The notes under the pieces are model-generated. The model was not told the DNA's origin, searched no databases, and saw only the letters and a list, made by a program, of their open reading frames with translations. From contig NZ_CP080414.1 of the NCBI RefSeq assembly GCF_019457615.1, positions 618,501 through 682,500 on the forward strand: DNA of 64,000 nt, written 5' to 3'. Positions 8,875 through 17,942 of the stretch are shown here, in pieces; positions within the stretch are counted from its first letter, which is position 1; each line of letters opens with the position of its first letter. A program made the translations under genes and the position numbers. The DNA is from Shewanella zhangzhouensis (GTDB lineage Bacteria > Pseudomonadota > Gammaproteobacteria > Enterobacterales > Shewanellaceae).

Positions 8875-11703
8875 CTAGCGTTGCAGCAGCGGCTTTAAGA
8901 AGCGCGCTGTGTGAGAGGTGGGATGCTCGGCCACTTCCTCCGGCGTGCCGGCCACCAAAATGGTGCCACCGCCAGAGCCGCCTTCGGGGCCCAAATCCAC
9001 AATCCAGTCGGCTGTCTTGATGACATCCAGATTGTGTTCAATCACCACTATGGTGTTGCCATGGGACTTGAGGCGGTGCAGTACGTCCAACAGCAGCTGG
9101 ATATCGGCAAAGTGCAGACCCGTTGTTGGCTCATCGAGAATATACAGGGTTTTGCCCGTGTCGCGTTTCGACAGCTCCTTGGCCAGTTTTACCCGCTGGG
9201 CCTCGCCGCCCGATAGGGTGGTGGCGCTCTGGCCGAGACGAATGTAAGACAGGCCTACATCCATCAGGGTTTGCAATTTGCGGGCGATGGCGGGCACGGC
9301 ATCGAAAAATTCCCGGGCGTCTTCCACCGTCATCTGCAGCACTTCGTGGATGTTCTTGCCCTTGTATTTCACTTCCAGGGTTTCGCGGTTGTAGCGTTTG
9401 CCCTTACAGGAGTCGCAGGGCACATACACATCCGGCAGGAAGTGCATCTCTACCTTGATAAGACCATCGCCCTGACAGGCCTCACAGCGGCCGCCCTTAA
9501 CGTTAAAGGAGAAGCGGCCCACCTGATAACCCCGGGTGCGGGACTCCTGGGTACCGGCAAAGAGTTCCCGTATGGGGGTGAAGATGCCTGTGTAGGTGGC
9601 GGGGTTGGAGCGTGGGGTACGGCCGATGGGGCTCTGGTCGATATCCACCACCTTGTCGCACTGCTCAAGCCCTGTGATGCTGGTGTAAGGCGCGGGTTCA
9701 TCCACAGTGGCGCCGTTGAGCGCCCTGTGGGCAATCTTGAAGAAGGTGTCGTTAATCAGGGTGGATTTACCCGAGCCTGACACCCCGGTCACGCAGGTAA
9801 AGAGGCCAACCGGAATGCTGAGGTCGACATTTTTGAGGTTGTTACCACGGGCACCCTTCAGTTCGATAAGTTGCTCTGGGTTGATGGGGGTACGACCGCC
9901 CTCAACCTGGATTTTACGCTTGCCGGAAATGTACTGGCCGGTGACCGAGTGCTCGCAGGCGGTGATGGCGGCCAAATCGCCGTCGCAAATCACCTCGCCA
10001 CCATGAACACCGGCGCCCGGGCCTATGTCGATAATATGGTCGGCCATGCGGATGGCGTCTTCATCGTGCTCCACCACAATCACTGTGTTGCCAAGATCCC
10101 GCAGGTGAGTGAGAGTATTCAGCAGTCGCTCATTGTCGCGCTGGTGCAGGCCGATACTGGGCTCGTCCAACACGTACATCACCCCAACCAGACCCGCACC
10201 TATCTGACTTGCCAGACGGATACGCTGGGCCTCACCGCCGGAGAGGGTTTCGGCCGAGCGCGCCAGGCTCAGGTAATTGAGGCCCACGTTCACCAGGAAG
10301 CCAAGGCGATCGCGCACTTCTTTTAATATTTTCTCGGCGATCTGCGCCTTTTGCCCTTCAAACTCCAGCTTGTTGAAGTAATCCATGGCTTCGCCGATGG
10401 ACCAGTGGGTCAGGGTTGGCAGGTTGAGATCTTCAATAAACACATGGCGGGCTTCTTCCCGCAGGCGCGAGCCACCGCAGCTGCTGCAGGCCTGATTGCT
10501 GATGTACTTGGCCAGCTCTTCGCGCACCGTATTGGACTCGGTCTCGCGGTAGCGTCTGTCCATATTGTTGAGAATGCCTTCGAAGGGGTGCTTGCGTACC
10601 ACCACATCGCCGCGATCGTTCACATAGCGGAAGGCCACCTCTTCTTTGCCAGAGCCGTAAAGCACAATCTTTTGCACCTTGGCGTTCAGCTCGCTGAAGG
10701 GGGCTTCCACATCGAACTCATAATGCTCCGCCAGCGACTTGAGCATCTGGAAATAATAGAAGTTACGTCTGTCCCAGCCGCGAACGGCGCCACCCGCCAG
10801 CGACAATTCACCGGAGACGATAACCCGCTCAGGGTCGAAAAATTGCTGTACCCCCAGGCCGTCACAGGTCTGACAGGCGCCGGCAGGGTTATTGAAGGAG
10901 AAAATCCGTGGCTCCAGCTCGGCCATGGAATAACCGCAATGTGGGCAGGCAAAGTTGGCCGAGAAAATCATCTCCTCGGCAGCGCCTTCTTCCATGCTGG
11001 CCACCACGGCGATGCCGCCGGACAGTTCAAGGGTGGTCTCAAAGGACTCCGCCAGGCGCTGCTGCATGTCGTCCTTTACCTTGAAGCGGTCGACCACCAC
11101 TTCGATGGTGTGCTTCACATGCAGATCCAGAGTTGGGGGATCGGACAGATCGCACACCTCACCGTCGATACGGGCGCGGATATAGCCCTGGGCCGACAGG
11201 CTGTCGAGCAGCTTAACGTGCTCACCCTTGCGGGCCTTGACCACAGGGGCCAACAGCATCAGCTTTTCGCCCTCGGGGCGTTCCAGCACCTTGTCGACCA
11301 TCTGGCTCACGGTCTGAGCCGCCAGCGGTTGGCCGTGGGTAGGGCAACGGGGCTCGCCCACACGGGCAAACAGCAGACGCAGATAATCGTACACCTCGGT
11401 AATGGTGCCCACGGTGGAGCGTGGGTTGTGGGAGGTGGACTTCTGCTCGATGGAAATGGCCGGGCTAAGACCTTCGATATGGTCCACATCGGGCTTTTCC
11501 ATCAGGCTCAAAAACTGGCGGGCGTAGGCAGAGAGAGATTCCACATAACGGCGCTGGCCTTCGGCGTACAGGGTATCAAACGCCAGCGACGACTTACCTG
11601 AGCCCGAAAGACCTGTGATCACAATCAGCTTGTCTCTGGGGATTGTCAGGTTGATATTCTTGAGGTTGTGGGTGCGGGCCCCGCGGATTTCAATCTTGTC
11701 CAT
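8875..11703 (-). CDS. uvrA: UvrABC excinuclease subunit A
   Basis: 942 residues, close to the 940 of Escherichia coli UvrA. Two ABC ATPase cores are visible with Walker A GLSGSGKS near residue 35 and GVSGSGKS near residue 645. There are two LSGGEAQR signatures and zinc-finger pairs including CPHCGYS/CQTCDG and CEACQGDG/CDSCKGKR. UvrA dimers scan DNA for bulky lesions and load UvrB in nucleotide excision repair. The gene diverges from the YajR-like transporter. No CTGT-N8-ACAG LexA box could be seen in the 11704-11960 intergenic region, unlike the classical E. coli uvrA-ssb arrangement. Confidence 0.98.
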   Translation of the reverse strand: MDKIEIRGARTHNLKNINLTIPRDKLIVITGLSGSGKSSLAFDTLYAEGQRRYVESLSAYARQFLSLMEKPDVDHIEGLSPAISIEQKSTSHNPRSTVGTITEVYDYLRLLFARVGEPRCPTHGQPLAAQTVSQMVDKVLERPEGEKLMLLAPVVKARKGEHVKLLDSLSAQGYIRARIDGEVCDLSDPPTLDLHVKHTIEVVVDRFKVKDDMQQRLAESFETTLELSGGIAVVASMEEGAAEEMIFSANFACPHCGYSMAELEPRIFSFNNPAGACQTCDGLGVQQFFDPERVIVSGELSLAGGAVRGWDRRNFYYFQMLKSLAEHYEFDVEAPFSELNAKVQKIVLYGSGKEEVAFRYVNDRGDVVVRKHPFEGILNNMDRRYRETESNTVREELAKYISNQACSSCGGSRLREEARHVFIEDLNLPTLTHWSIGEAMDYFNKLEFEGQKAQIAEKILKEVRDRLGFLVNVGLNYLSLARSAETLSGGEAQRIRLASQIGAGLVGVMYVLDEPSIGLHQRDNERLLNTLTHLRDLGNTVIVVEHDEDAIRMADHIIDIGPGAGVHGGEVICDGDLAAITACEHSVTGQYISGKRKIQVEGGRTPINPEQLIELKGARGNNLKNVDLSIPVGLFTCVTGVSGSGKSTLINDTFFKIAHRALNGATVDEPAPYTSITGLEQCDKVVDIDQSPIGRTPRSNPATYTGIFTPIRELFAGTQESRTRGYQVGRFSFNVKGGRCEACQGDGLIKVEMHFLPDVYVPCDSCKGKRYNRETLEVKYKGKNIHEVLQMTVEDAREFFDAVPAIARKLQTLMDVGLSYIRLGQSATTLSGGEAQRVKLAKELSKRDTGKTLYILDEPTTGLHFADIQLLLDVLHRLKSHGNTIVVIEHNLDVIKTADWIVDLGPEGGSGGGTILVAGTPEEVAEHPTSHTARFLKPLLQR

Positions 11704-11960
11704 CTGCCACTTCTAAACGCCGGAAAAAAGACCATCAGTATCGCATAATTTGCGCCTGAAACTACAGCCGCACCAAAGACTGCTGCCAGAGGATTTGGGT
11801 GTAAGCTGCAATACCCCTTTGCCAGCGGCGTGGATCAAATTTACAATCGTGACAATTTTCACTTCCGGCATCTCAAACGCCGGATCGCCAACTTGGGGGA
11901 GTGTGGCCGCTGTGCTACCATTCGCGCCCCCGGTGCATTCTAGAATCAAGGTTTTCAGCC

Positions 11961-13328
11961 ATGGCTAACAGCGGTCTTTCGGCCACCGAGAAAAAAGTCG
12001 CCTTTTCACTGGCCAGCGTATTCGGCCTGCGAATGATGGGTCTGTTTATGATCATGCCGGTGTTTGCCCTTTACGGCCAACACCTCGAAGGTTTCTCACC
12101 CCTGTGGGTGGGTATCGCCATTGGCGCCTATGGTTTGACCCAGGCGCTGCTGCAAATCCCCATGGGTATTCTGTCGGATAAATTTGGCCGCAAGCCCATT
12201 ATTCTTATCGGCTTGCTGGTGTTTGCCGTGGGCAGCGTGGTTGCCGCCATGGCCGACAGCATCTACGGAGTAGTCTTCGGCCGTGCCCTGCAGGGCATGG
12301 GGGCCATTGCCGCCGCCGTACTGGCGCTGGCCGCCGACCTGACCCGTGACGAGCAGCGCACCAAGGTCATGGCCATTATTGGCATGTGTATCGGTTTTTC
12401 CTTTGCGCTGTCATTGCTGGTGGGCCCTGTGGTGGCGCAGCATATGGGGCTTTCGGGGCTCTTTGCCCTCACCGCTGGCCTGGCGCTTTTTGGCATGCTG
12501 ATAGTGCAGCTTTTGGTGCCAAATCCGGTGCATCAGGCACCCAAGGGTGACACCCTGGCGGCGCCTGCCAAGCTGATGCGGATGCTCAAAGACCCGCAGC
12601 TGTTTCGCCTCGATGCCGGTATCTTTATTTTGCACCTGGTGCTGACGGCGGTGTTTGTGGCGCTGCCGCTGGATCTGGTGGATGCAGGCCTTGTCAAAGA
12701 AAAGCATTGGATGCTCTACTTCCCGGCCTTTATCGGTGCCTTTTTCTTGATGGTGCCGCTTATCATCATCGGCGTGAAGCGTAAGAACACCAAGGGCATG
12801 TTCCAGGTGGCATTGGTGATCATGATGCTGGCCCTCGCTGTGATGGCGCTCTTTGCCGATAACCTGTGGTTGTTGGCCTTTGCCGTGCTGCTGTTTTTTA
12901 CCGGTTTTAACTACCTTGAAGCCTCTCTGCCCAGCCTGATTGCCAAGTTTTGCCCCGTGGGTGAAAAGGGCTCGGCCATGGGCGTGTATTCCACCAGTCA
13001 GTTCCTTGGCGCCTTCTGCGGTGGTCTGCTGGGCGGCGGCGCCTTCCAGTTGTTGGGAGCGGCGGGCGTGTTTGTGGTGGCGCTGGGTTTGATGGCGCTG
13101 TGGCTGGTGCTCACCCTGGGGATGAAGAACCCGGTACTGCTCAAGAGCTACACTCTGGAAGCCAAGGTGGCAGGCCGTGAGCAGGCCCGCGAGATGGCCA
13201 GCAGGCTGTCGCAATTGGCCGGTGTAGCCGAAGCCATTGTGGTGCTTGAAGAAAAAGTTGCTTACCTCAAAGTGGATGAGCAATTCGATTTAAGAGAAGC
13301 CAGAGCTGTGTTAGGCTCTGCAAATTAA
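11961..13328 (+). CDS. yajR: YajR-like MFS transporter with C-terminal YAM domain
   Basis: 455 residues. The ATG at 11961 is chosen because the protein aligns to the family from MANSGLSATE; the frame itself opens earlier. Twelve transmembrane helices are present, with the MFS A-loop motif GILSDKFGRKPI between helices 2 and 3. After helix 12 there is a soluble domain of about 65 residues (ASRLSQLAGVAEAIVVLEE onward). It resembles the ferredoxin-like YAM domain of E. coli YajR. The transported substrate of YajR is not established. The gene lies directly upstream of ssb, with 35 bases between them. Confidence 0.82.
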   Translation: MANSGLSATEKKVAFSLASVFGLRMMGLFMIMPVFALYGQHLEGFSPLWVGIAIGAYGLTQALLQIPMGILSDKFGRKPIILIGLLVFAVGSVVAAMADSIYGVVFGRALQGMGAIAAAVLALAADLTRDEQRTKVMAIIGMCIGFSFALSLLVGPVVAQHMGLSGLFALTAGLALFGMLIVQLLVPNPVHQAPKGDTLAAPAKLMRMLKDPQLFRLDAGIFILHLVLTAVFVALPLDLVDAGLVKEKHWMLYFPAFIGAFFLMVPLIIIGVKRKNTKGMFQVALVIMMLALAVMALFADNLWLLAFAVLLFFTGFNYLEASLPSLIAKFCPVGEKGSAMGVYSTSQFLGAFCGGLLGGGAFQLLGAAGVFVVALGLMALWLVLTLGMKNPVLLKSYTLEAKVAGREQAREMASRLSQLAGVAEAIVVLEEKVAYLKVDEQFDLREARAVLGSAN

Positions 13329-13363
13329 CTCTGTTTTATACGCAAAATTTCGGGAGAGATTGA

Positions 13364-14062
13364 ATGGCCAGTCGTGGTGTGAATAAAGTGATTCTGGTAG
13401 GTAACCTTGGGCAAGACCCTGAGGTGCGCTACATGCCCAACGGCAATGCGGTAGCCAATATCACGGTCGCCACCAGTGAGTCCTGGAAGGACAACCAAGG
13501 TCAGCAGCAGGAGCGTACCGAATGGCACCGTGTGGTGATGTTTGGCAAGCTGGCTGAAATCACCGGTGAGTACCTGCGCAAGGGCTCTCAGGTATACCTG
13601 GAAGGCAAGCTGCAAACCCGTAAGTGGAAAGATCAGAGTGGTCAAGACAGATACACTACTGAAATCGTAGTGGATCAGAGCGGCAGCATGCAGATGCTTG
13701 GTGGACGCAACCAGGGCCAGGGTCAGGGCGCGCCTGCAGCTGGTCAGGGTGGCCAGTCTCAGGGCGGTTACAGCGCACCTGCTCAAAACCAATACGCACC
13801 GGCGCCGCAGGCCGCACAGCCAAGCTACAGCGCTCCTGCACAGCAGCCTCAGCAAGCGGCTTATCAGCAGCCACAGCAGGCTCAGGGTGGTTATGGTCAG
13901 CAGGCGCCACAGCAGCAGGGCGGTTATCAGAGCAAGCCTCAGCAGTCTGCTCCGGCTTACCAGCCACAGCAGGCACCACAGCAGCGTCCGGCCCCTCAGC
14001 CACAGCAGCAAAACTACACCCCTGATCTGGATGATGGCTGGGACGACGATATCCCGTTCTAA
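13364..14062 (+). CDS. ssb: Single-stranded DNA-binding protein
   Basis: 232 residues with the SD GGGAGAG just before the ATG. The N-terminal 110 residues form the OB fold (GVNKVILVGNLGQDPEVRY, WHRVVMFGKLAEI). A long Gln/Gly/Pro/Ala-rich linker follows at about residues 115-220. The C-terminus is the acidic tip DDGWDDDIPF, which recruits partner proteins such as RecQ, PriA and Exo I. The linker is longer than in E. coli (178 residues in total), as is common in Shewanella and Vibrio. It coats ssDNA in replication, repair and recombination. Confidence 0.97.
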   Translation: MASRGVNKVILVGNLGQDPEVRYMPNGNAVANITVATSESWKDNQGQQQERTEWHRVVMFGKLAEITGEYLRKGSQVYLEGKLQTRKWKDQSGQDRYTTEIVVDQSGSMQMLGGRNQGQGQGAPAAGQGGQSQGGYSAPAQNQYAPAPQAAQPSYSAPAQQPQQAAYQQPQQAQGGYGQQAPQQQGGYQSKPQQSAPAYQPQQAPQQRPAPQPQQQNYTPDLDDGWDDDIPF

Positions 14063-14104
14063 TTCAGTCCATTAATTCTTGGTCTGAATCGAAAGGTCAG
14101 AATC

Positions 14105-14133
14105 AAAAAAGCTCCCATCAGGGAGCTTTTTGT
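14105..14133 (+). terminator. Intrinsic terminator of ssb
   Basis: AAAAAAGCTCCC-ATCA-GGGAGCTTTTTG follows ssb by about 45 bases. The A- and T-runs on both sides mean it could also serve the convergent bdhA gene. Confidence 0.88.
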
Positions 14134-14184
14134 TTTTGGGCAATCCAGTGCCAATGCCCGGGTCTCTTCCTCACGTGCCCCGGG

Positions 14185-14985
14185 TTACTGGGCCGTCCAG
14201 CCCCCGTCCATGGCGAGTGAAGCCCCTGTGATGCCGCGGGCAGCATCACCGCAGAGGAACAGCGCAAATTCGCCTATTTGCCTGGGGTCGAGCATTTCCG
14301 GCAGCGGCTGTTTGGCGGTGACCAATTGGTATCTGGCTTCGTGATAGTCAAGCCCTTTGGTGTTGGCGACGGCCTCTATCTGTTTGTTGATAAGGGGAGT
14401 GTCGACCCAGCCGGGGCAGATGGCATTAACGGTAATGCCCTGCTCGGCGCACTCGATGGCAACCACCTTGGTCAGGCCGACAATGCCGTGCTTGGCAGCA
14501 CAATAGGCGGCCTTATTTACCGATGCCACCAGGCCATGTACCGAGGCGATATTGATGATCCGGCCCCAGCGCTTTTGCGCCATGGCGGGTACGGCCTGCT
14601 GTATGGTGTGAAAGGCCGATGACAGATTTATCGCGATGATATCGTTCCATTTTTCAATGGGGAAATTGGCTACTGAGTCGGTGTGCTGAATACCGGCATT
14701 GTTGACAAGAATATCTATGCTGCCGAGGGCTTCAGTGCCTTCTGTCATAAAGCGGTGGATGCTCTCTGGCTGGCGCAAGTCTGCATTGCTGAAAAAGGTG
14801 CGAATGCCGTATTGGGCCGCAAAGTCGGCCGCCAGGGATTGGCCTTCATCCTCTGGTAACAGCCCATGCAATATCAGGTTGCAACCCTGCTCGGCCAGTA
14901 CCTGAGCCGTGGCCAGGCCAATCCCACTGGTGGAGCCTGTGATAAGCCCGACCTTGCCTTCTAAACTCCTTTGTCCACCCGACAT
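14185..14985 (-). CDS. bdhA: D-3-hydroxybutyrate dehydrogenase (SDR family)
   Basis: 266 residues from the ATG at 14985, chosen because GGGAGA precedes it by nine bases; a GTG lies one codon earlier. The classical SDR motifs are LITGSTSGIG (NAD binding), NNAGIQH, and the catalytic Ser/Tyr/Lys in NIASVHGLVASVNKAAYCAAK. The close fit to bacterial 3-hydroxybutyrate dehydrogenases, and the divergent CoA-transferase genes, indicate oxidation of 3-hydroxybutyrate to acetoacetate with NAD+. Acetoacetate would then be activated by the products of 15205-16593. Confidence 0.88.
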   Translation of the reverse strand: MSGGQRSLEGKVGLITGSTSGIGLATAQVLAEQGCNLILHGLLPEDEGQSLAADFAAQYGIRTFFSNADLRQPESIHRFMTEGTEALGSIDILVNNAGIQHTDSVANFPIEKWNDIIAINLSSAFHTIQQAVPAMAQKRWGRIINIASVHGLVASVNKAAYCAAKHGIVGLTKVVAIECAEQGITVNAICPGWVDTPLINKQIEAVANTKGLDYHEARYQLVTAKQPLPEMLDPRQIGEFALFLCGDAARGITGASLAMDGGWTAQ

Positions 14986-15204
14986 CACTGGTGTCTCCCG
15001 TTACTCTGTGTATGTGATGCAAGTCCGCCAGACCGACATTTTCCGCGCGCAGGGCGCGTGCGTCCGGGCTGACAGGCTCGCGATTGATGTCCCCAGAATA
15101 GAGCAACGGGCCCGGCTTTTATTTGGGACCTTAGTACCATAGGCCGACTCCTAAAATTGGGTGATAGTAGGCGCCACACATCACCCAGGGTAAGAGAGCA
15201 GATT

Positions 15205-15918
15205 GTGGCGGGATTGAATAAAGTCGTTACCAGTTACGCACAGGCGTTGGCTGGACTCGAAGACGGGATGACAGTGATAGCCGGAGGTTTTGGCCTGTGC
15301 GGCATACCTGAAAATCTCATCAAGGAAATCAAACGCAAGGGCACGCGAAATCTCACCGTGGTGTCCAACAACTGCGGCACAACCGAATACGGTTTGGGCA
15401 TTCTGCTGCTGGATAAACAAATCCGGAAGATGGTGGCCTCCTACGTGGGGGAAAACGCCAACTTTGAAGCGCAAATGATGTCGGGCGAGCTGGAAGTGGA
15501 GTTGACCCCCCAGGGCACGCTGGCGGAAAAAATGCGTGCGGCGGGTGCCGGAATTCCGGCCTTTTACACGGCAACGGGCTTTGGTACCGAGGTGGCCGTG
15601 GGCAAGGAAGTGAAAGAGTTCAACGGCCGGCAATACATTCTCGAAGAGTCCATCAAGGGCGACTTTGCCCTGGTCAAAGCCTGGAAAGCCGATACCTATG
15701 GCAACCTGGTCTTTCGTAAAACGGCACGTAATTTCAATCCTTTGGCGGCTATGGCGGGCAAGATTACCGTGGTGGAGGTGGAGCAAATTGTTGCGCCAGG
15801 CGAGCTGGACCCCGATGAAATCCATACACCCGGCATTTACGTCGACAGATTGATCCAGGGCAGTTTCGAGAAGCGCATCGAGCAGCTCACCATACGTCCC
15901 TCTTCACAAGGCCAATAG
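15205..15918 (+). CDS. scoA: 3-oxoacid (acetoacetyl) CoA-transferase subunit A
   Basis: 237 residues. The GTG at 15205 is preferred (AGAGAG just upstream, and family proteins start near this point); the frame opens further upstream. The family I CoA-transferase alpha signature GGFGLCGIPENLI is present near the N-terminus, along with NNCGTTEYGLG and GGxGTEVAVGK-like segments. With the next gene it forms a heterodimer that moves CoA from succinyl-CoA to acetoacetate. It diverges from bdhA and sits nine bases upstream of the beta subunit. Confidence 0.88.
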   Translation: MAGLNKVVTSYAQALAGLEDGMTVIAGGFGLCGIPENLIKEIKRKGTRNLTVVSNNCGTTEYGLGILLLDKQIRKMVASYVGENANFEAQMMSGELEVELTPQGTLAEKMRAAGAGIPAFYTATGFGTEVAVGKEVKEFNGRQYILEESIKGDFALVKAWKADTYGNLVFRKTARNFNPLAAMAGKITVVEVEQIVAPGELDPDEIHTPGIYVDRLIQGSFEKRIEQLTIRPSSQGQ

Positions 15919-15927
15919 GAGTTCACC

Positions 15928-16593
15928 ATGGCACTTTCCAGAGAACAACTCGCCCAGCGTGTCGCACAGGAACTCAAAGACGGCTATTACGTCAACCTCG
16001 GCATAGGTATTCCTACTCTGGTGGCTAACTACATTCCCGATGGGATGGAAGTCATGCTGCAATCGGAAAACGGCTTGCTGGGCATGGGGCCTTTTCCCAC
16101 TGAGGATGAAGTTGACCCCGACCTTATCAATGCGGGCAAACAAACGGTGACCATGGCGACCGGCGCGGCCTTGTTCGACTCCGCTGAGTCGTTCGCCATG
16201 ATCCGTGGTGGCCACGTGGACCTGACTGTGCTCGGCGCCTTTGAGGTGGATACCCAGGGCAATATCGCCTCTTACATGATCCCGGGGAAACTCATCAAGG
16301 GTATGGGCGGCGCCATGGATTTGGTGGCGGGCGCCGACAACATCATAGTGACCATGACCCACGCTTCGAAACAGGGCGAATCCAAGCTGCTCACCCAATG
16401 TAGCCTGCCGCTGACCGGCAAAGGCTGTATCAAAAAGGTGCTCACCGATCTCGCCTTTATCGAAATTAAAGATGGGAAGTTCCATCTGCTGGAGCGCGCC
16501 CCCGGTGTGAGTGTAGAAGAGATTATCAAACTCACGGCTGGTGAGTTGGTGGTGCCTGAGCATGTGCCCGAAATGAGCTTTAAGCGGGGGTAA
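15928..16593 (+). CDS. scoB: 3-oxoacid (acetoacetyl) CoA-transferase subunit B
   Basis: 221 residues with AGGAGTTCACC before the ATG. The beta-subunit motifs YVNLGIGIPTLVANY and LQSENGLLGMGP are clear; the Glu in SENG is the residue that forms the glutamyl-CoA thioester in this family. It lies nine bases downstream of the alpha subunit, so the two are co-translated. The complex converts acetoacetate to acetoacetyl-CoA for thiolysis, making 3-hydroxybutyrate or ketone bodies usable as carbon sources. Confidence 0.9.
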   Translation: MALSREQLAQRVAQELKDGYYVNLGIGIPTLVANYIPDGMEVMLQSENGLLGMGPFPTEDEVDPDLINAGKQTVTMATGAALFDSAESFAMIRGGHVDLTVLGAFEVDTQGNIASYMIPGKLIKGMGGAMDLVAGADNIIVTMTHASKQGESKLLTQCSLPLTGKGCIKKVLTDLAFIEIKDGKFHLLERAPGVSVEEIIKLTAGELVVPEHVPEMSFKRG

Positions 16594-16718
16594 GTCCGGT
16601 AGCTAATGCTTGTGTCTGTGGCGTGGGTCAGGACAGTTCTGGATCTAAAGTGCCATTGTCAGCCGGGTGCAAATTACGCAAGTTTGCAGTGTCTGTATTT
16701 CTGTGTTGGAGCCTGTTT

Positions 16719-17666
16719 ATGCTCAAAATCTCTTCGTTGGCGCTTAAGGCCGCGGCTGTCTTAAGCTGCAGTCTCTCTCTGAGTGTTGCGGCCCATGCTT
16801 CCGCCCAGGTATTTGAGCCGGTTAACGACTTTGGTGCCAATCCCGGGGCGTTGACGGCGTCAATCTATACGCCTGCAACCAACCCCGGCAGTGCACTGGT
16901 GGTATTGCTGCACGGCTGCGTACAGGACGGTATCGAGCTTGCTGACAACAGCGGGTTAACTGGCCTTGCACAAGAAAAGCAATTTGCCGTATTGGTGCCA
17001 CAACAGAGTTTTGATAATAACGTAAAACGCTGTTTCAACTGGTTTTCCGCGCAGGATACTCAGGCTGACAGCGGCGAAATGCTATCGCTGAAAAACATGA
17101 TTATCCGGGCGCAGGTCAGCACCGGCACCAAACGTGTGTATCTGGTGGGTCTCTCTGCTGGTGGTGCCATGGCCAGCGCGGCACTGGTAAATTATCCGGA
17201 CCTGTTCAGCGCCGGGGCCGTGATAGCCGGCCTGCCTTATCCCTGTGCCGATAACCTTACCAAAGCCATTTCCTGCATGAAAAAAGGGCCAGCAGAATCC
17301 ACCGAGGAGCTTGTTAGCTTTGTGCGCAAGTTACATCCCGAGCAAGCCCACTGGCCGACCCTCAGCATCTGGACGGGCACAACAGATGCGGTGGTGCATC
17401 CACAAAATGCCCAGAGCCTCGCGGCGCAGTGGGTGCAGTTATCCGGAATGGAGACAGCGCCGAGGGTCGAACAATCTACCGATTATCGGATAAGCCGCTG
17501 GACCGATGCCAATGGGCTTTTGCGGGTTGCTTTGGTGGAGATTAATAACATGGGCCATGGCATTGCAGTGAATCCGGAAATAAATAATGGCGGAAAAGAA
17601 GGGGACTTTTTATTGAAGGCACCCATCGGCAGTATGGATGAAATTATTCGGTCCTGGGGATTATAG
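16719..17666 (+). CDS. Secreted PHB depolymerase-family esterase
   Basis: 315 residues. The ATG at 16719 is chosen because GGAG lies nine bases upstream and because translation from there gives a clean signal peptide (MLKISSLALKAAAVLSCSLS, ending near AHASA). The alpha/beta-hydrolase fold shows an HGC oxyanion segment (VVLLHGCVQDG) and the nucleophile elbow GLSAGG. A likely Asp lies in TGTTDAVV, and the His in NNMGHGIAV. This matches the esterase/PHB depolymerase (CE1-like) family. It is placed downstream of the 3-hydroxybutyrate genes, so hydrolysis of external polyhydroxybutyrate feeding that pathway is plausible. The family also includes feruloyl and acetylxylan esterases. Confidence 0.75.
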   Translation: MLKISSLALKAAAVLSCSLSLSVAAHASAQVFEPVNDFGANPGALTASIYTPATNPGSALVVLLHGCVQDGIELADNSGLTGLAQEKQFAVLVPQQSFDNNVKRCFNWFSAQDTQADSGEMLSLKNMIIRAQVSTGTKRVYLVGLSAGGAMASAALVNYPDLFSAGAVIAGLPYPCADNLTKAISCMKKGPAESTEELVSFVRKLHPEQAHWPTLSIWTGTTDAVVHPQNAQSLAAQWVQLSGMETAPRVEQSTDYRISRWTDANGLLRVALVEINNMGHGIAVNPEINNGGKEGDFLLKAPIGSMDEIIRSWGL

Positions 17667-17942
17667 GCTGATTAAATTAAATGAGTTTTCACACCGCTTC
17701 TTCAGCCGGTTTTAAAATCACTTTGACTTTTTAAACAGTCTTGAATTCGATATGATTTTGAAATTTTATCGATGGCAGAGTGAATACGTTGTTTAGTTGA
17801 ATCAATTTAAAAACAACTGGTTATAAACACATACTACTATAGTACCGATTTAATTTTTAAGGAACTGCTATAGAGTCGATGTGAACTTAAATAGCAGTAA
17901 GTACCAACCTTTAAAAAATAAATACTACAACGGGAACTCTGT
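17667..17942. promoter_or_regulatory. AT-rich leader of the TonB receptor gene with inverted repeats
   Basis: This 276-base gap is strikingly AT-rich for its surroundings. It contains a perfect 8-bp inverted repeat ACTGCTAT (17864-17871) / ATAGCAGT (17891-17898) and the palindrome TACTATAGTA. These may be operator sites for the receptor gene. No coding region is seen. Confidence 0.35.

Noticed and set aside
10351..11601. Long plus-strand open frame (416 codons) antisense to uvrA
   Set aside because: It lies wholly within the well-supported uvrA gene on the other strand. Its translation is rich in His and Gln with no domain, as expected for a GC-rich antisense frame.
11704..11960. LexA box expected between uvrA and its neighbour
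   Set aside because: No CTGT-N8-ACAG or close variant was found in the intergenic sequence on either strand.
12411..13283. Minus-strand open frame antisense to the YajR-like gene
   Set aside because: Its composition (very rich in His, Gln and Lys) is that of the reverse complement of a membrane protein gene.
13730..14010. Repeated CAG/CAGCCA stretches in ssb as a possible CRISPR or microsatellite
   Set aside because: They encode the normal Gln/Pro/Gly linker of SSB. Units are irregular and there are no spacers.
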